A DNA stretch of 30,031 bases from a virus: positions 1 to 30,031 of IMG/VR virus record IMGVR_UViG_3300010885_001575. One strand, given 5' to 3'. The position numbers were made by a program, and so were the translations under genes. The notes beneath the pieces were generated by a model. The model saw only the letters and a program-made list of their open reading frames with translations, did not search any database and was not told the DNA's origin. Positions 21,886 to 29,669 of this stretch are shown piece by piece; the first letter of the stretch is position 1, and each line of letters starts with the position of its first letter.

Positions 21886-22256
21886 CGGATAGAATTTTTG
21901 AGATCAACCGGTGTCGCCAATGGATTGATGCGGCTTTAGAATACAGTGGTGGGACGCACACACTGGATGACATAGCGGCTGGGATAATGTCGGATCGATA
22001 CCAGTTATGGCCTGGTCAAAGTTCAGCGGTGGTGACAGAGATTCTTGTTTATCCGAAGCTAAAAAATTTACATTTTTTTCTTGCTGGTGGCAATCTTGAT
22101 GAACTCAAGCAAATGCGGCCCCACATCGAGGCATGGGGGAAGTCTGTTGGATGTACAAGGGTGACGCTTGCAGGGCGCAAAGGCTGGGAGCGTACATTTT
22201 TAAAAGACGAGGGATATGAGCCGCAGTGGTTTATTCTTTCAAAGGAGTTGATATGA
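21882..22256 (+). CDS. GNAT-like protein (124 aa)
   Basis: ATG 21882 in an ATGA overlap is chosen over 21834. The protein reads MTDRIFEINRCRQWIDAALE, then HTLDDIAAGIMSDRYQLWPG, AVVTEILVYPKLKNLHFFLAGG and GCTRVTLAGRKGWERTFLKD. The order (helix, strand VVTEIL, strand LHFFLAGG, helix, GRKGW) fits an acetyltransferase fold, as in the T7 gp13-type internal virion proteins. The classic acetyl-CoA loop is not clear, so catalysis is doubtful. It sits between tail hub and ejection-protein genes and may itself be a virion or assembly protein. Confidence 0.65.
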   Translation: MTDRIFEINRCRQWIDAALEYSGGTHTLDDIAAGIMSDRYQLWPGQSSAVVTEILVYPKLKNLHFFLAGGNLDELKQMRPHIEAWGKSVGCTRVTLAGRKGWERTFLKDEGYEPQWFILSKELI

Positions 22257-23350
22257 GTCTAGGTGGACAAGATGATGCTGGCATTGGCGACTTTGAGCGC
22301 CGTCAATTTTTGCCGTACAACCAGCCCGAGCCTATGCCCTTACCTAGCGGTAATGTGGGGGCTGACCCGTACTCGCAGATCATGGGTCAGATGGGCGGTG
22401 GTGATCCATATTCGCAGATCATGTCTCAGATGCCAGTGCGGCAAAATCCATACGCCTACCCATCCGGTGGCGCACTTGGCGGCTACGACCCGCGCATGTA
22501 CAACAACGCATTTACAGGATCAAACAGCCGCCTAAATCTTAGCGGCCTTCTTGGCGGGGGTGGCAGCGTTAATTATGGTGATGGCGGCACAGGGGTCAGT
22601 TCAAACCCAGGCTGGGAAAGCATGACTCCTGCGCAACAGGCTGGCTACTACGCAGCAAACCCAACAATGGCCACCATTACTCAAATGGGCCAAGGTCTTT
22701 TTGGGAACACATCACTTGGACTGTTGCAAAATTACTTTAATCCTGGCTTTGTGAGCGAACAGGGTTTGATTGCAATGGGCGTCAACCCTGCCGCATATCA
22801 AAACGCAATAGAGAGTTTCCGAGGCAGTGAGATTGCCGCCATGAATGCAGGTTATCCAAGCGCTCAACAGAATAATATTGACGCCGGAATGGCAGTGGCC
22901 TCTGATGCAGAGGCTGCGGCACAACAGGACAATAATGTTGCCGCAGGAATGGCGGCTGCTGCTGATGCAGAGGCGGTTGCTGCTGATGCGGCGGCTGGTG
23001 GCGGCGGCGGTGATGGCGGCAGCAAGATAGTCTGCACGGCCATGAATCAAGAGTACGGCTTTGGATCGTTCCGCAACGCAGTCTGGCTCAAGTACTCAGA
23101 AAGCAAGTTGACTAAGGCGCACGAAGTCGGCTACCACGCGCTGTTCTTGCCGCTGGTTGACTTTGGCTTCAAGCAGGGTGACGGCAAGGTCAACCTGATG
23201 GTGCGCAAGTTCCTTGAGAGTTGCGCCCGTCACAGGTCACTTGACTTACGCGCTGAGATGCGTGGCACAAAGCGTGATCCAATTGGCCGCGCTTATCGTT
23301 TTGTTCTTGAGCCGCTGTGCTATGCGGTTGGCAAATTTAAGGGGTATTGA
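22253..23350 (+). CDS. Virion protein with Gly/Ala-rich linker and conserved C-terminal domain (365 aa)
   Basis: The start at ATG 22253 is an ATGA overlap. The N-terminal third has a duplicated DPYSQIMGQM/DPYSQIMSQM unit and Gly-rich loops. The middle holds a duplicated Ala-rich unit (GMAVASDAEAAAQQDNN then GMAAAADAEAVAADAAA) ending in a Gly run. The C-terminal domain (about 262-365) is conserved in phage tail-associated proteins: KIVCTAMNQEYGFGSFRNAV, HEVGYHALFLPLVDFGF, and IGRAYRFVLEPLCYAVGKF. The layout is head domain, flexible linker, terminal domain. I read it as a tail-tip or ejection component; the exact role is unknown. Confidence 0.72.
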   Translation: MSLGGQDDAGIGDFERRQFLPYNQPEPMPLPSGNVGADPYSQIMGQMGGGDPYSQIMSQMPVRQNPYAYPSGGALGGYDPRMYNNAFTGSNSRLNLSGLLGGGGSVNYGDGGTGVSSNPGWESMTPAQQAGYYAANPTMATITQMGQGLFGNTSLGLLQNYFNPGFVSEQGLIAMGVNPAAYQNAIESFRGSEIAAMNAGYPSAQQNNIDAGMAVASDAEAAAQQDNNVAAGMAAAADAEAVAADAAAGGGGGDGGSKIVCTAMNQEYGFGSFRNAVWLKYSESKLTKAHEVGYHALFLPLVDFGFKQGDGKVNLMVRKFLESCARHRSLDLRAEMRGTKRDPIGRAYRFVLEPLCYAVGKFKGY

Positions 23351-23352
23351 AA

Positions 23353-24102
23353 ATGTCTAAAGGTGGAACTCAAACATCGTCAACTTCAATTGATCCACAG
23401 ATCAAAGAGGCATTCCTTCAAAACTTTGGTCAGGCTCAAAATGTCGCAGGTGCATTGCCCGTCCAGCAGTTTGCTGGGTACAACCCGTTGTATCAAGCCG
23501 GTGAGAGGGCGGTGGTCAACCAATCCCTGACCCCGTTTACTGGTCAGGACATCAACGCCTTTATGAATCCGTACCAGCAAGAAGTCATTGACCGCAGCCT
23601 TGGCGATATTGAATCAAGCCGCCAGATGCAGGACATCAGAGATCGTCAGGCCGCCACACAAGCCAAAGCCTTTGGCGGCTCACGCCAAGGTGTGCAATCC
23701 TCACTCACCAATGCCGCTGCCTTGAAGCAGGCCGCTGACCTGTCAGCGAACATGCGCAATCAAGGCTATGGCCAAGCTGCACAGTTGGCTCAGTACGCTC
23801 GGGGTCAGAACATCCAAGGCGGCCAAAATGTGCTGGCCTTGGGCGGTGCGCGTCAGGCTTTTGAGCAGCAGCAGATGGATGCCCTCCGCAACATCGGCCT
23901 GCAACGCCTTGGCATTGTGCAGTCGGCACTTGGTGCAAACCCTGCCAACTTGGGCGGCAGCACACAAACTCCGTACAGCCGAAATGTCGGTGCGGGTCTT
24001 TTGGGCGGTGCTTTAGCTGGCTCTCAGTTGGCCGGTCTTAGCGGCGGCGCGATCAGTGGCGGCGCTGGTGCAGGACTTGGCGCACTGCTCGGCCTAATTT
24101 GA
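23353..24102 (+). CDS. Ejection or tail-associated protein with glycine-zipper end (249 aa)
   Basis: AAGGGG at 23339-23344 favours ATG 23353 over TTG 23347. The protein begins MSKGGTQTSSTSIDPQIKEA and contains MNPYQQEVIDRSLGDIESSR and AFGGSRQGVQSSLTNAAALK, a common pattern in podovirus virion proteins that are Gln/Ala rich and helical. The last 40 residues are a glycine-zipper hydrophobic run (VGAGLLGGALAGSQLAGLSG and onward). Such an end could insert in the host membrane, as suggested for ejection proteins. It is followed by another such gene. Confidence 0.72.
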   Translation: MSKGGTQTSSTSIDPQIKEAFLQNFGQAQNVAGALPVQQFAGYNPLYQAGERAVVNQSLTPFTGQDINAFMNPYQQEVIDRSLGDIESSRQMQDIRDRQAATQAKAFGGSRQGVQSSLTNAAALKQAADLSANMRNQGYGQAAQLAQYARGQNIQGGQNVLALGGARQAFEQQQMDALRNIGLQRLGIVQSALGANPANLGGSTQTPYSRNVGAGLLGGALAGSQLAGLSGGAISGGAGAGLGALLGLI

Positions 24103-24114
24103 TAGGGGATAAAA

Positions 24115-25371
24115 ATGGCAGATTTTGACTTTTCAAATCTTGGCAGCATGTTTGGCGGCGGCATGGGCGGCACGCCCACTGGTCTTGATGCGCTGCTGAG
24201 TGAAGACCAGCGCAAGCTGATGGGGCGCAACGCTGCCCTGTCAGCGGCTGCTGCACTGCTGCAAGCCAGTGGCCGCAGCACTACCCCCATCGGCTTGGGA
24301 CAAGCCCTTGGCTCGGCACTGCAAGCTGGCCAGCAGGGCTACAGCCAAGCGCGTGCTGGCTCGGTGCAGGATCTGATGGTCGGCGAGAAGCTGAAAGAGG
24401 CTCAAGACGAGCGTCAGCGCAATGTGGACTATTTTGAAATGCTGAAAAGAGCCGGCCAGCCAGCGCCAGCAATGCAGCCAACAATGCAGCCAGCAATGCA
24501 GCCACTGACGGGTGTGTCAGCGCCGATTGCTAGGCCAGCAGCAACTGGCCCATTTGCTAACTTGACCCCGCAGCAGCTTGCGCTGATGCAAGGCTTGTCA
24601 CGCAAGGAGGGTTTGCAGTTTGCGCTGGACGCCACCAAGCCAGAGGCATCACCAGAAGCCATTAGGACTCTAAACGCTTTGGGCTTAGCCCCTACTTTGG
24701 CAAACTTGCGCCTGCTTGACAAGCCAGAGGCATCACCAACAGAATCCAGATTGTTGAAAGATGCCGGAATGCCCGTCACCTTTGACAATATTGTGAAGTT
24801 GAGGCAGGCTGGGGCAAGCAATGTCAATGTCAGAGTTCCAGTGGACATGACAGGTGGGCAAAAGGGCTTTGAAAACGAGATGAAGCTCAGCGGTGCATTC
24901 AAGCAAGAGCCGATTTACAAAGACTTTAGCGACATGAAGTCTGCATACGGCCAAGTTGTATCGTCACTTGCCCAAGGCACACCAATCGGTGATGTCGCTG
25001 GCGCTACCAAGGTGATGAAGTTGCTTGATCCTGGCTCTGTCGTGCGTGAGTCTGAGCTTGGCATTGCAATGGCCGCTGCTGGTCGCATGGATCTTTTGCA
25101 GAATTACTTCAACAACTTGATGACCGGACAAAAGCTGACACCTACTCAGCGTGAAGATTTCCAGAGGTTGTCCAATGAACTCTACGCTGCCGCTGGTCAG
25201 GCTTACAACAACAAGCGTGCAGAGTACGAACAGTTTGGCAAAACTTACGGATTCAAAAACCTTGACACTGCACTTGGCGCACCGGCCACTGTTCCATCAG
25301 TTATGAAAAAGCCACCTGTCAGCGCTGGCAAAACCATGCAATGGGACGGCACTAAATTTGTCTTTAAATGA
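24115..25371 (+). CDS. Internal virion / ejection protein candidate (418 aa)
   Basis: The N-terminus is Gly/Met-rich, then Ala-rich helix (AALSAAAALLQASGRSTTPI). MQPTMQPAMQP is a short repeat. Two diverged copies of about 33 residues start with KPEASP (KPEASPEAIRTLNALGLAPT and KPEASPTESRLLKDAGMPVT). The C-terminal half holds a segment found in many phage virion proteins: IYKDFSDMKSAYGQVVSSLA, then MKLLDPGSVVRESELGIAMA and LTPTQREDFQRLSNELY. No lysozyme motif is visible. The order after tail hub genes fits an ejected protein. Confidence 0.72.
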   Translation: MADFDFSNLGSMFGGGMGGTPTGLDALLSEDQRKLMGRNAALSAAAALLQASGRSTTPIGLGQALGSALQAGQQGYSQARAGSVQDLMVGEKLKEAQDERQRNVDYFEMLKRAGQPAPAMQPTMQPAMQPLTGVSAPIARPAATGPFANLTPQQLALMQGLSRKEGLQFALDATKPEASPEAIRTLNALGLAPTLANLRLLDKPEASPTESRLLKDAGMPVTFDNIVKLRQAGASNVNVRVPVDMTGGQKGFENEMKLSGAFKQEPIYKDFSDMKSAYGQVVSSLAQGTPIGDVAGATKVMKLLDPGSVVRESELGIAMAAAGRMDLLQNYFNNLMTGQKLTPTQREDFQRLSNELYAAAGQAYNNKRAEYEQFGKTYGFKNLDTALGAPATVPSVMKKPPVSAGKTMQWDGTKFVFK

Positions 25372-25377
25372 GGCCGT

Positions 25378-27231
25378 ATGAAAAAAATCAACATCGAAGG
25401 CATTGGAACGCTTGAGTTTCCAGCAGAGGCAACAGATGATCAAATTGCTGCATTCGTTAACGGCACGCCAATTGAACAACTAAAGCAGATTGCTGGAGTG
25501 CAAGCTCCAAGCACACTTGGCCGTGAAGTTGGCTTGGCAGTGCGCCCGATGGCTCAAGCTGCCATGACCGCTGGTGGCCTGCTGCCGATGGTTGTCGATC
25601 CTTTGGTGAATTTGTTTAACTTGGCCGCTGGCACGAATGCGCCGACCATGACAAGGGCCACTGAAACCAACCTTAGACGCATGGGTTTCCCAGAGCCAAG
25701 GACAGCGCAAGAGCGCGTAGTCCAAGACATCAGTGGCGCTGGCTATGGCACGGCTGGTGTGGCCAAGGTCGCTGGACAAGTCGCGCCCATGCTGCCGGAG
25801 ATGGGGCGTGATGTTGCTCAGTTCTTTGCCCAAAGCCCACAGGCTCAGACCGCAGCAGCTTTGGCAGCATCGACTGCCGCTGGTGCTTTGCGCGAGGGTG
25901 GCGCACCTCCAGCGCTCCAGCTTGGCGGGGCTATGCTGGCCGGCATGGCCGCACCTGGTGGCCCGAGCCTGCCCTTGACCCAGCGTGCAATGAATGTCCC
26001 CAAGTCGCTGGTGCAACCCTTCACTCAACAAGGCCGCGAGGTCATGGTCGGCAATGTGCTGCGCAATGTTGCAACAGATCCAGAGCGAGCCATTGCCAAC
26101 TTGCAAGCCGCAAGGCCAACAGTGCCAGGTGTGCAACTGACCACTGCCGCCAGTGCGCGTGACCCTGGTCTTGCCGGCCTTGAGTCGCCCCTGCGGTCTG
26201 CCACATTTGACCCGTCCAACCTGTTTGGCGCAAGGCTGTCTGCCAACCAGCAGGCTTTGATGGATGCGTTTGAGCGTACTGCTGGCCGATCTGGCTCTAT
26301 CCCCTACGCCCAAGCCAAGCGAACCAGCATCACAGCGCCAATGCGTGAGCAGGCATTTTTGAATGCGCCACCCGTATCAGTCGAGCCAGTTGCCGCAGCC
26401 ATTCAGGGCATCACCAGCAATCCGGCAACCCAGCGCCAGACAGTTGACCAAGCCATGAAGTATGTGTCCGACCTACTGGCCAAGCGCGTAGACCCAGAGA
26501 CGGGAACGATTGACCCGATGGCGCTGTACAGCGTGCGCAAGGACATCACCGATGCGATGGCTGGCAAGCTGTCCGGCGACTTGGCCAACCTGCGCTTGGC
26601 GCGTGGTCAGTTGGCCGACCTGCTGCCCGTCATTGACCGGACTATTGAGTCTGGTGCGCCAGGATTCAGCAAGTACATGGAGCAGTTTGCCAAGTCATCA
26701 AAGCCGATTGATCAGATGGAGTTGCTGCAAGCGATCCAGAGCAAGGTCACGACAGGCCAGCCCAACATAATGACGGGTGAGCCTGTGCTGGCGGCGGCTG
26801 CACTGCGCAGGCAGTTGGCGGCCAAGCGGGAAGAGCTTGGCACTGATCTGTCACCGGCTGCACAGAGAAAGATTGACAACATCATCAACGAGATCAACCG
26901 AGGCCAAGCGTCAACAGCGCCAGGTGTTCGCGCACCAGGCTCAAACACTTTCCAGAACATGAGCATGGGTAACCTGATTGGCCGAGTGTTCAGCGAGTCG
27001 ATGGCCGACAACACCACGCTGCGCACCATGACCCGCCCATTGGATTGGCTGTACAAGCTGCCCGACCAGCAGGTGCAGAATCTCTTGGTTGAGGCTATGC
27101 TTGACCCGCAGCTTGCCGCATCTTTGATGAGCAAGGCGAACATAATGAAGGTCGAGCCACTGGCCAAGTCACTGCGCAAGAAGGCCGAAGAACTTGGCTA
27201 CGGATCAATCATTGGTGCAACACCGGAGTAA
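25378..27231 (+). CDS. Large internal virion protein candidate (617 aa)
   Basis: The opening, MKKINIEGIGTLEFPAEATD followed by DQIAAFVN, is a common N-terminal tag of podovirus internal proteins. The rest is Ala/Leu/Arg-rich, mostly helical, with a hydrophobic region at about 160-200 (AAALAASTAAGALREGGAPP then AMLAGMAAPGG). A second helical half runs to KLPDQQVQNLLVEAMLDPQL. No enzymatic motif was found. The length and helical make-up match gp16- or gp20-type DNA ejection proteins that form a channel across the envelope; this is inferred from context. Confidence 0.72.
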   Translation: MKKINIEGIGTLEFPAEATDDQIAAFVNGTPIEQLKQIAGVQAPSTLGREVGLAVRPMAQAAMTAGGLLPMVVDPLVNLFNLAAGTNAPTMTRATETNLRRMGFPEPRTAQERVVQDISGAGYGTAGVAKVAGQVAPMLPEMGRDVAQFFAQSPQAQTAAALAASTAAGALREGGAPPALQLGGAMLAGMAAPGGPSLPLTQRAMNVPKSLVQPFTQQGREVMVGNVLRNVATDPERAIANLQAARPTVPGVQLTTAASARDPGLAGLESPLRSATFDPSNLFGARLSANQQALMDAFERTAGRSGSIPYAQAKRTSITAPMREQAFLNAPPVSVEPVAAAIQGITSNPATQRQTVDQAMKYVSDLLAKRVDPETGTIDPMALYSVRKDITDAMAGKLSGDLANLRLARGQLADLLPVIDRTIESGAPGFSKYMEQFAKSSKPIDQMELLQAIQSKVTTGQPNIMTGEPVLAAAALRRQLAAKREELGTDLSPAAQRKIDNIINEINRGQASTAPGVRAPGSNTFQNMSMGNLIGRVFSESMADNTTLRTMTRPLDWLYKLPDQQVQNLLVEAMLDPQLAASLMSKANIMKVEPLAKSLRKKAEELGYGSIIGATPE

Positions 27232-27234
27232 AAC

Positions 27235-28593
27235 ATGGCCCTGCTTGATGAAGAATTGATGCCATTCTTTGGCAACCCCAACATCCAGCGCCAAGGTGCA
27301 AGGGCCAGAGCCTTGGCCGCGCAGCGTGATGTCAATACGCTGCCAGACCCGCGCACCTATGCTGCCGTCTCCGGCCTGCTTGGTACTGCGCCTGATGAGA
27401 TGGGGTTTAGTGTTTTGCATCCTCAGTATGAGTCCATCCAGAATGTGGCCCGTCCAGCTTATGGCCTGGGTCTTGCCGCACAGCTTGCACCATTCTTAGC
27501 GCCAATTACAAAAGGCTTGCCAGTTGGTGCAAGCATTAAAAATCTTGGATTTGATCCAGTAAAAATGAGGACTCAATATCCAGACAGGCTACCGCCAGTT
27601 TTGGCTTTTGACAAAATAAAGCAAAAAGAATACTTGGCAAAACAACTTTCACCAGAAGCAAAGTTGGTTCAAAAAGCAAGTACAGCAGCCCAAAGAGACA
27701 TTGAAAAAGGAAATTACACGCCTTATTTCGATGTGTCGAAAAGGTTCTTTGCAGACCCAGCAAAATACAATTTGCAGGGCGAAACATTGACCCAAGCATT
27801 GCCAGCAAAGGCTGAAACAATTGCGAAGTACAAAGCAATGTATGACACACCTGAGTCGCGCAGTAGATTGTCGAAAGCGTATGAGGCTGGACGATTAGAC
27901 CCAAATGCTGAAAATTGGTATGCGATGGGTCAGCTTGAAGAAGAGTACATAAAAAGACTCGGAGCTAAGAAGGGCGCAGCAAGATTTAAAAATGATTTTG
28001 CAGATGCTATGGCGGCCACCACAGGTGGTGCAGATCCAACATCCAACTTTCTGATGGGAAGTTATGGCAACTATTTGAGAGAACAGGGAACGGCCATTCC
28101 TAAAAATGCATACGACTTGCCATATCCAATTGGCGGCAGATTTGCGTCTGGCAACATGGCCATGTATGACAAGGTCATCAACCAGGGCGCTGGTCTAAGC
28201 GCAAAAGAAACGCCCAAGCGATTTGATTTCTCGGGTAATTTCTTGGGTGATATGAACAGGGCCACGATTGATGAGCAAATGATGACAGGAATTTATCCTG
28301 CTCTAAAAGCTCCGGCTGGTGATTCTTATGGGGTTGCAGAGCAAGTGGTTAACGATTTGGCAGCCCAGTACGGGGTCAAGCCAGGGAACTTCCAAGATGT
28401 AACTTGGAAAGGGCTGAAGGGTGTCCCAGGCATGCCGATGATGGAACACATCAATCAGTCAATTGAAAGAACTGCCAGAATTACAAATCAAACTCCGCAA
28501 GAGGTTCTTGATGCGTTTATTCGTAAACGAGCGCCGATGTACAGTGCGGCCCCATTTGGCCTACTGGGATTTACGCCAGAAGAGGATCAATAA
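27235..28593 (+). CDS. Two-part virion-associated protein with unnamed conserved domain (452 aa)
   Basis: The first 100 residues (MALLDEELMPFFGNPNIQRQ, then GLGLAAQLAPFLAPITKGLP) look like the helical ejection proteins before it. From about 225 a distinct domain begins: NWYAMGQLEEEYIKRLGAKK, ARFKNDFADAMAATTGGADP, SNFLMGSYGNYLRE, PYPIGGRFASGNMAMYD, FDFSGNFLGDMNRATIDEQM, and after 380 GNFQDVTWKGLKGVPGMPMM. I recall this order from unnamed regions of large phage and polyvalent proteins. Composition shifts from GC-rich to A-rich near 27540. ATG 27235 has GGAG upstream. It ends the rightward run; the 3' end overlaps a minus-strand gene by 23 bases. Confidence 0.72.
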   Translation: MALLDEELMPFFGNPNIQRQGARARALAAQRDVNTLPDPRTYAAVSGLLGTAPDEMGFSVLHPQYESIQNVARPAYGLGLAAQLAPFLAPITKGLPVGASIKNLGFDPVKMRTQYPDRLPPVLAFDKIKQKEYLAKQLSPEAKLVQKASTAAQRDIEKGNYTPYFDVSKRFFADPAKYNLQGETLTQALPAKAETIAKYKAMYDTPESRSRLSKAYEAGRLDPNAENWYAMGQLEEEYIKRLGAKKGAARFKNDFADAMAATTGGADPTSNFLMGSYGNYLREQGTAIPKNAYDLPYPIGGRFASGNMAMYDKVINQGAGLSAKETPKRFDFSGNFLGDMNRATIDEQMMTGIYPALKAPAGDSYGVAEQVVNDLAAQYGVKPGNFQDVTWKGLKGVPGMPMMEHINQSIERTARITNQTPQEVLDAFIRKRAPMYSAAPFGLLGFTPEEDQ

Positions 28594-28774
28594 GCTCTCT
28601 GATCTCTATGCTCAAAGACCTGGCCTGTTCCAGGTCTTCTTTTGCATAGTCTCCATCAAAGAATGGATACACATCACCGCTGTCCATAATTTCAGCGCTG
28701 ACTTTTAACAAGGCCAACAATCCAGACCGCGATGTCTTGAGTGTTTTGCCATCAACTGTAATTTCAATTTCCAT
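28571..28774 (-). CDS. Small acidic protein of unknown function (67 aa)
   Basis: The minus-strand ATG at 28774 lies just inside the end of the winged-helix gene, with GGGG 11 bases upstream. A TTG at 28786 is in frame but less likely. The protein reads MEIEITVDGKTLKTSRSGLL, then ALLKVSAEIMDSGDVYPFFD, and ends ARSLSIEIRELIDPLLA. It is acidic and folded-looking with no known family. It is the last gene of the leftward operon and overlaps the 3' end of the converging virion gene. Confidence 0.68.
   Translation of the reverse strand: MEIEITVDGKTLKTSRSGLLALLKVSAEIMDSGDVYPFFDGDYAKEDLEQARSLSIEIRELIDPLLA
28615..28643 (+). terminator. Intrinsic terminator of the rightward late transcript
   Basis: A nine-pair perfect stem AAGACCTGG / CCAGGTCTT (28615-28623 with 28630-28638) has a six-base loop, and CTTTT follows directly (the right arm itself ends TCTT). 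It starts 22 bases after the last rightward stop. The reverse strand has no T-run after the stem, so it works mainly for rightward transcription. It lies inside the coding sequence of the converging minus-strand gene. Confidence 0.75.
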
Positions 28775-29150
28775 TTCTAGCCCCAAAAAATGCCGCTGTC
28801 AGTGGGTCGATCTTGATCTTTCGATTTCTCTGACGGCGGCGTGCATTCAGAAAATCTTTATCGTCAGCCGACATCTTGTGGCGCTTTTTGCGCATGCGCT
28901 CGGCGGCGGTGAACGACAGCGGCCTTGGTGCATCTGGCTCACTGCCCAGCGTCAGCAGGGCCGTGGTCATGTTGCCGGACTTCTCATAGCCATGCACCCG
29001 CACCACCTTGGCCTTGCGCAGTGCGCGAACATTGTCGTATGCAGTGACCAGTGCGCAGGGCAGACGCACGGAGATCTCGGCCACGCTCAACGGGCCAATG
29101 CTCAACAGCCGGATGATGCCGGCTCTATAGACCGGCTTTAGACCGCGCAT
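28764..29150 (-). CDS. Winged-helix DNA-binding protein (128 aa)
   Basis: ATG 29150 is preferred over the in-frame 29237 because AGGA lies seven bases before it and the extra residues look unlike protein. The protein begins MRGLKPVYRAGIIRLLSIGP and continues LSVAEISVRLPCALVTAYDN then VRALRKAKVVRVHGY, a helix-turn-helix with a wing. The C-terminal half is basic (RMRKKRHKM, RRRQRNRKIKIDPLTAAFFG). I recall close relatives in betaproteobacterial mobile elements, also ending IDPLTAAFFG. A regulator of the divergent switch region is likely; target sites are unknown. Confidence 0.78.
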   Translation of the reverse strand: MRGLKPVYRAGIIRLLSIGPLSVAEISVRLPCALVTAYDNVRALRKAKVVRVHGYEKSGNMTTALLTLGSEPDAPRPLSFTAAERMRKKRHKMSADDKDFLNARRRQRNRKIKIDPLTAAFFGARNGN

Positions 29151-29313
29151 CTTGCATCCTGCGGGTGTACTCACGGCGCAGCATGGCACGCACCACAAAG
29201 GCCCGAGCGTGGGCGTCTGCCGGTATCGCATGGCCATAGACCTCTGGGCTGAGCAGATCGTCCATCAATTCGATGGCGGCCACCAGTGCTGGCTCAAGAA
29301 CTGGCTCACTCAT
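29125..29313 (-). CDS. Small helical protein (62 aa)
   Basis: The minus-strand ATG at 29313 overlaps the previous stop by four bases. The protein reads MSEPVLEPALVAAIELMDDL, then LSPEVYGHAIPADAHARAFV and VRAMLRREYTRRMQDAR. It is helical, acidic at the start and basic at the end. The 3' end overlaps the winged-helix start by 26 bases. Function unknown. The overlap pattern on both sides is the main support. Confidence 0.68.
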   Translation of the reverse strand: MSEPVLEPALVAAIELMDDLLSPEVYGHAIPADAHARAFVVRAMLRREYTRRMQDARSKAGL

Positions 29314-29471
29314 AGCTTGTCTGCATCTTTTCTGTATGTACGCAAATTCCCGATCAAGGACGGCAGCTTGAACGCATCCATAGCACCAGGTCTGCCCATG
29401 AAGGGTTTCAGTTCAACAGGGACATACGCCCCGAGCGTCTTGTTCAATGATGGGGGCGGCGTCTTGTTCAT
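29310..29471 (-). CDS. Small protein, MNKTPPPS...GRPGAMDAF type (53 aa)
   Basis: On the minus strand ATG 29471 overlaps the stop of the 34-residue gene (ATGA), and TGA 29310-29312 overlaps the next ATG. It reads MNKTPPPSLNKTLGAYVPVE, then LKPFMGRPGAMDAFKLPSLI and GNLRTYRKDADKL. I recall similar short proteins in Burkholderiales mobile elements with the PxFxxRPGAMDA motif, without function. It is small enough to be skipped by default gene callers. Confidence 0.65.
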   Translation of the reverse strand: MNKTPPPSLNKTLGAYVPVELKPFMGRPGAMDAFKLPSLIGNLRTYRKDADKL

Positions 29472-29572
29472 GCTGACCACCATGCCACCAAGGCCATTGC
29501 CAAGCCGCAGCCGATGGCCAGCACCAGCAGGTAGTCCAGTGCCGCCTCGGCACGATTGCTTAATTTGTTCAT
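29468..29572 (-). CDS. Tiny membrane peptide, first gene of leftward operon (34 aa)
   Basis: AAGGGG (29583-29578 on the minus strand) is an excellent ribosome site five bases before ATG 29572. The peptide reads MNKLSNRAEAALDYLLVLAI and ends GCGLAMALVAWWSA, one membrane segment after a short amphipathic start. The stop overlaps the next ATG by four bases. Functions such as exclusion, toxin or transport helper are possible; none is shown. Confidence 0.65.
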   Translation of the reverse strand: MNKLSNRAEAALDYLLVLAIGCGLAMALVAWWSA

Positions 29573-29669
29573 GTTGTCCCCTTGAGTTAGTAGTGTTACG
29601 AAGTTTACATCAAATAAACTAATTCGCATAGTAGTCAATAAATTGATCTGTTGTTGCTAAAATACACCT
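29573..29669. promoter_or_regulatory. Divergent switch region with two candidate operators
   Basis: This 97-base gap separates the leftward operon from the Cro/CI-like gene. Inverted repeats are AGTTTA-N7-TAAACT at 29602-29620 and TCAAT-AA-ATTGA at 29635-29646. A leftward promoter can be read as TTGACT (29638-29633) with a weak TATTTG -10 (29616-29611), 16 bases apart. The two palindromes would overlap its -10 and -35. Operator function is inferred. Confidence 0.55.
29655..29663 (+). promoter_or_regulatory. Extended -10 promoter for the Cro/CI-like gene
   Basis: TGCTAAAAT matches the extended -10 form TGnTATAAT with one mismatch in the hexamer. No good -35 is present 17 bases upstream. Transcription would begin near 29669-29671, at the ATG itself, which implies a leaderless message. 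Confidence 0.55.

Noticed and set aside
25480-26313. Minus-strand open frame of 277 codons
   Set aside because: It lies opposite the large virion gene, with Cys/His/Ser-rich junk composition and no ribosome site or motif.
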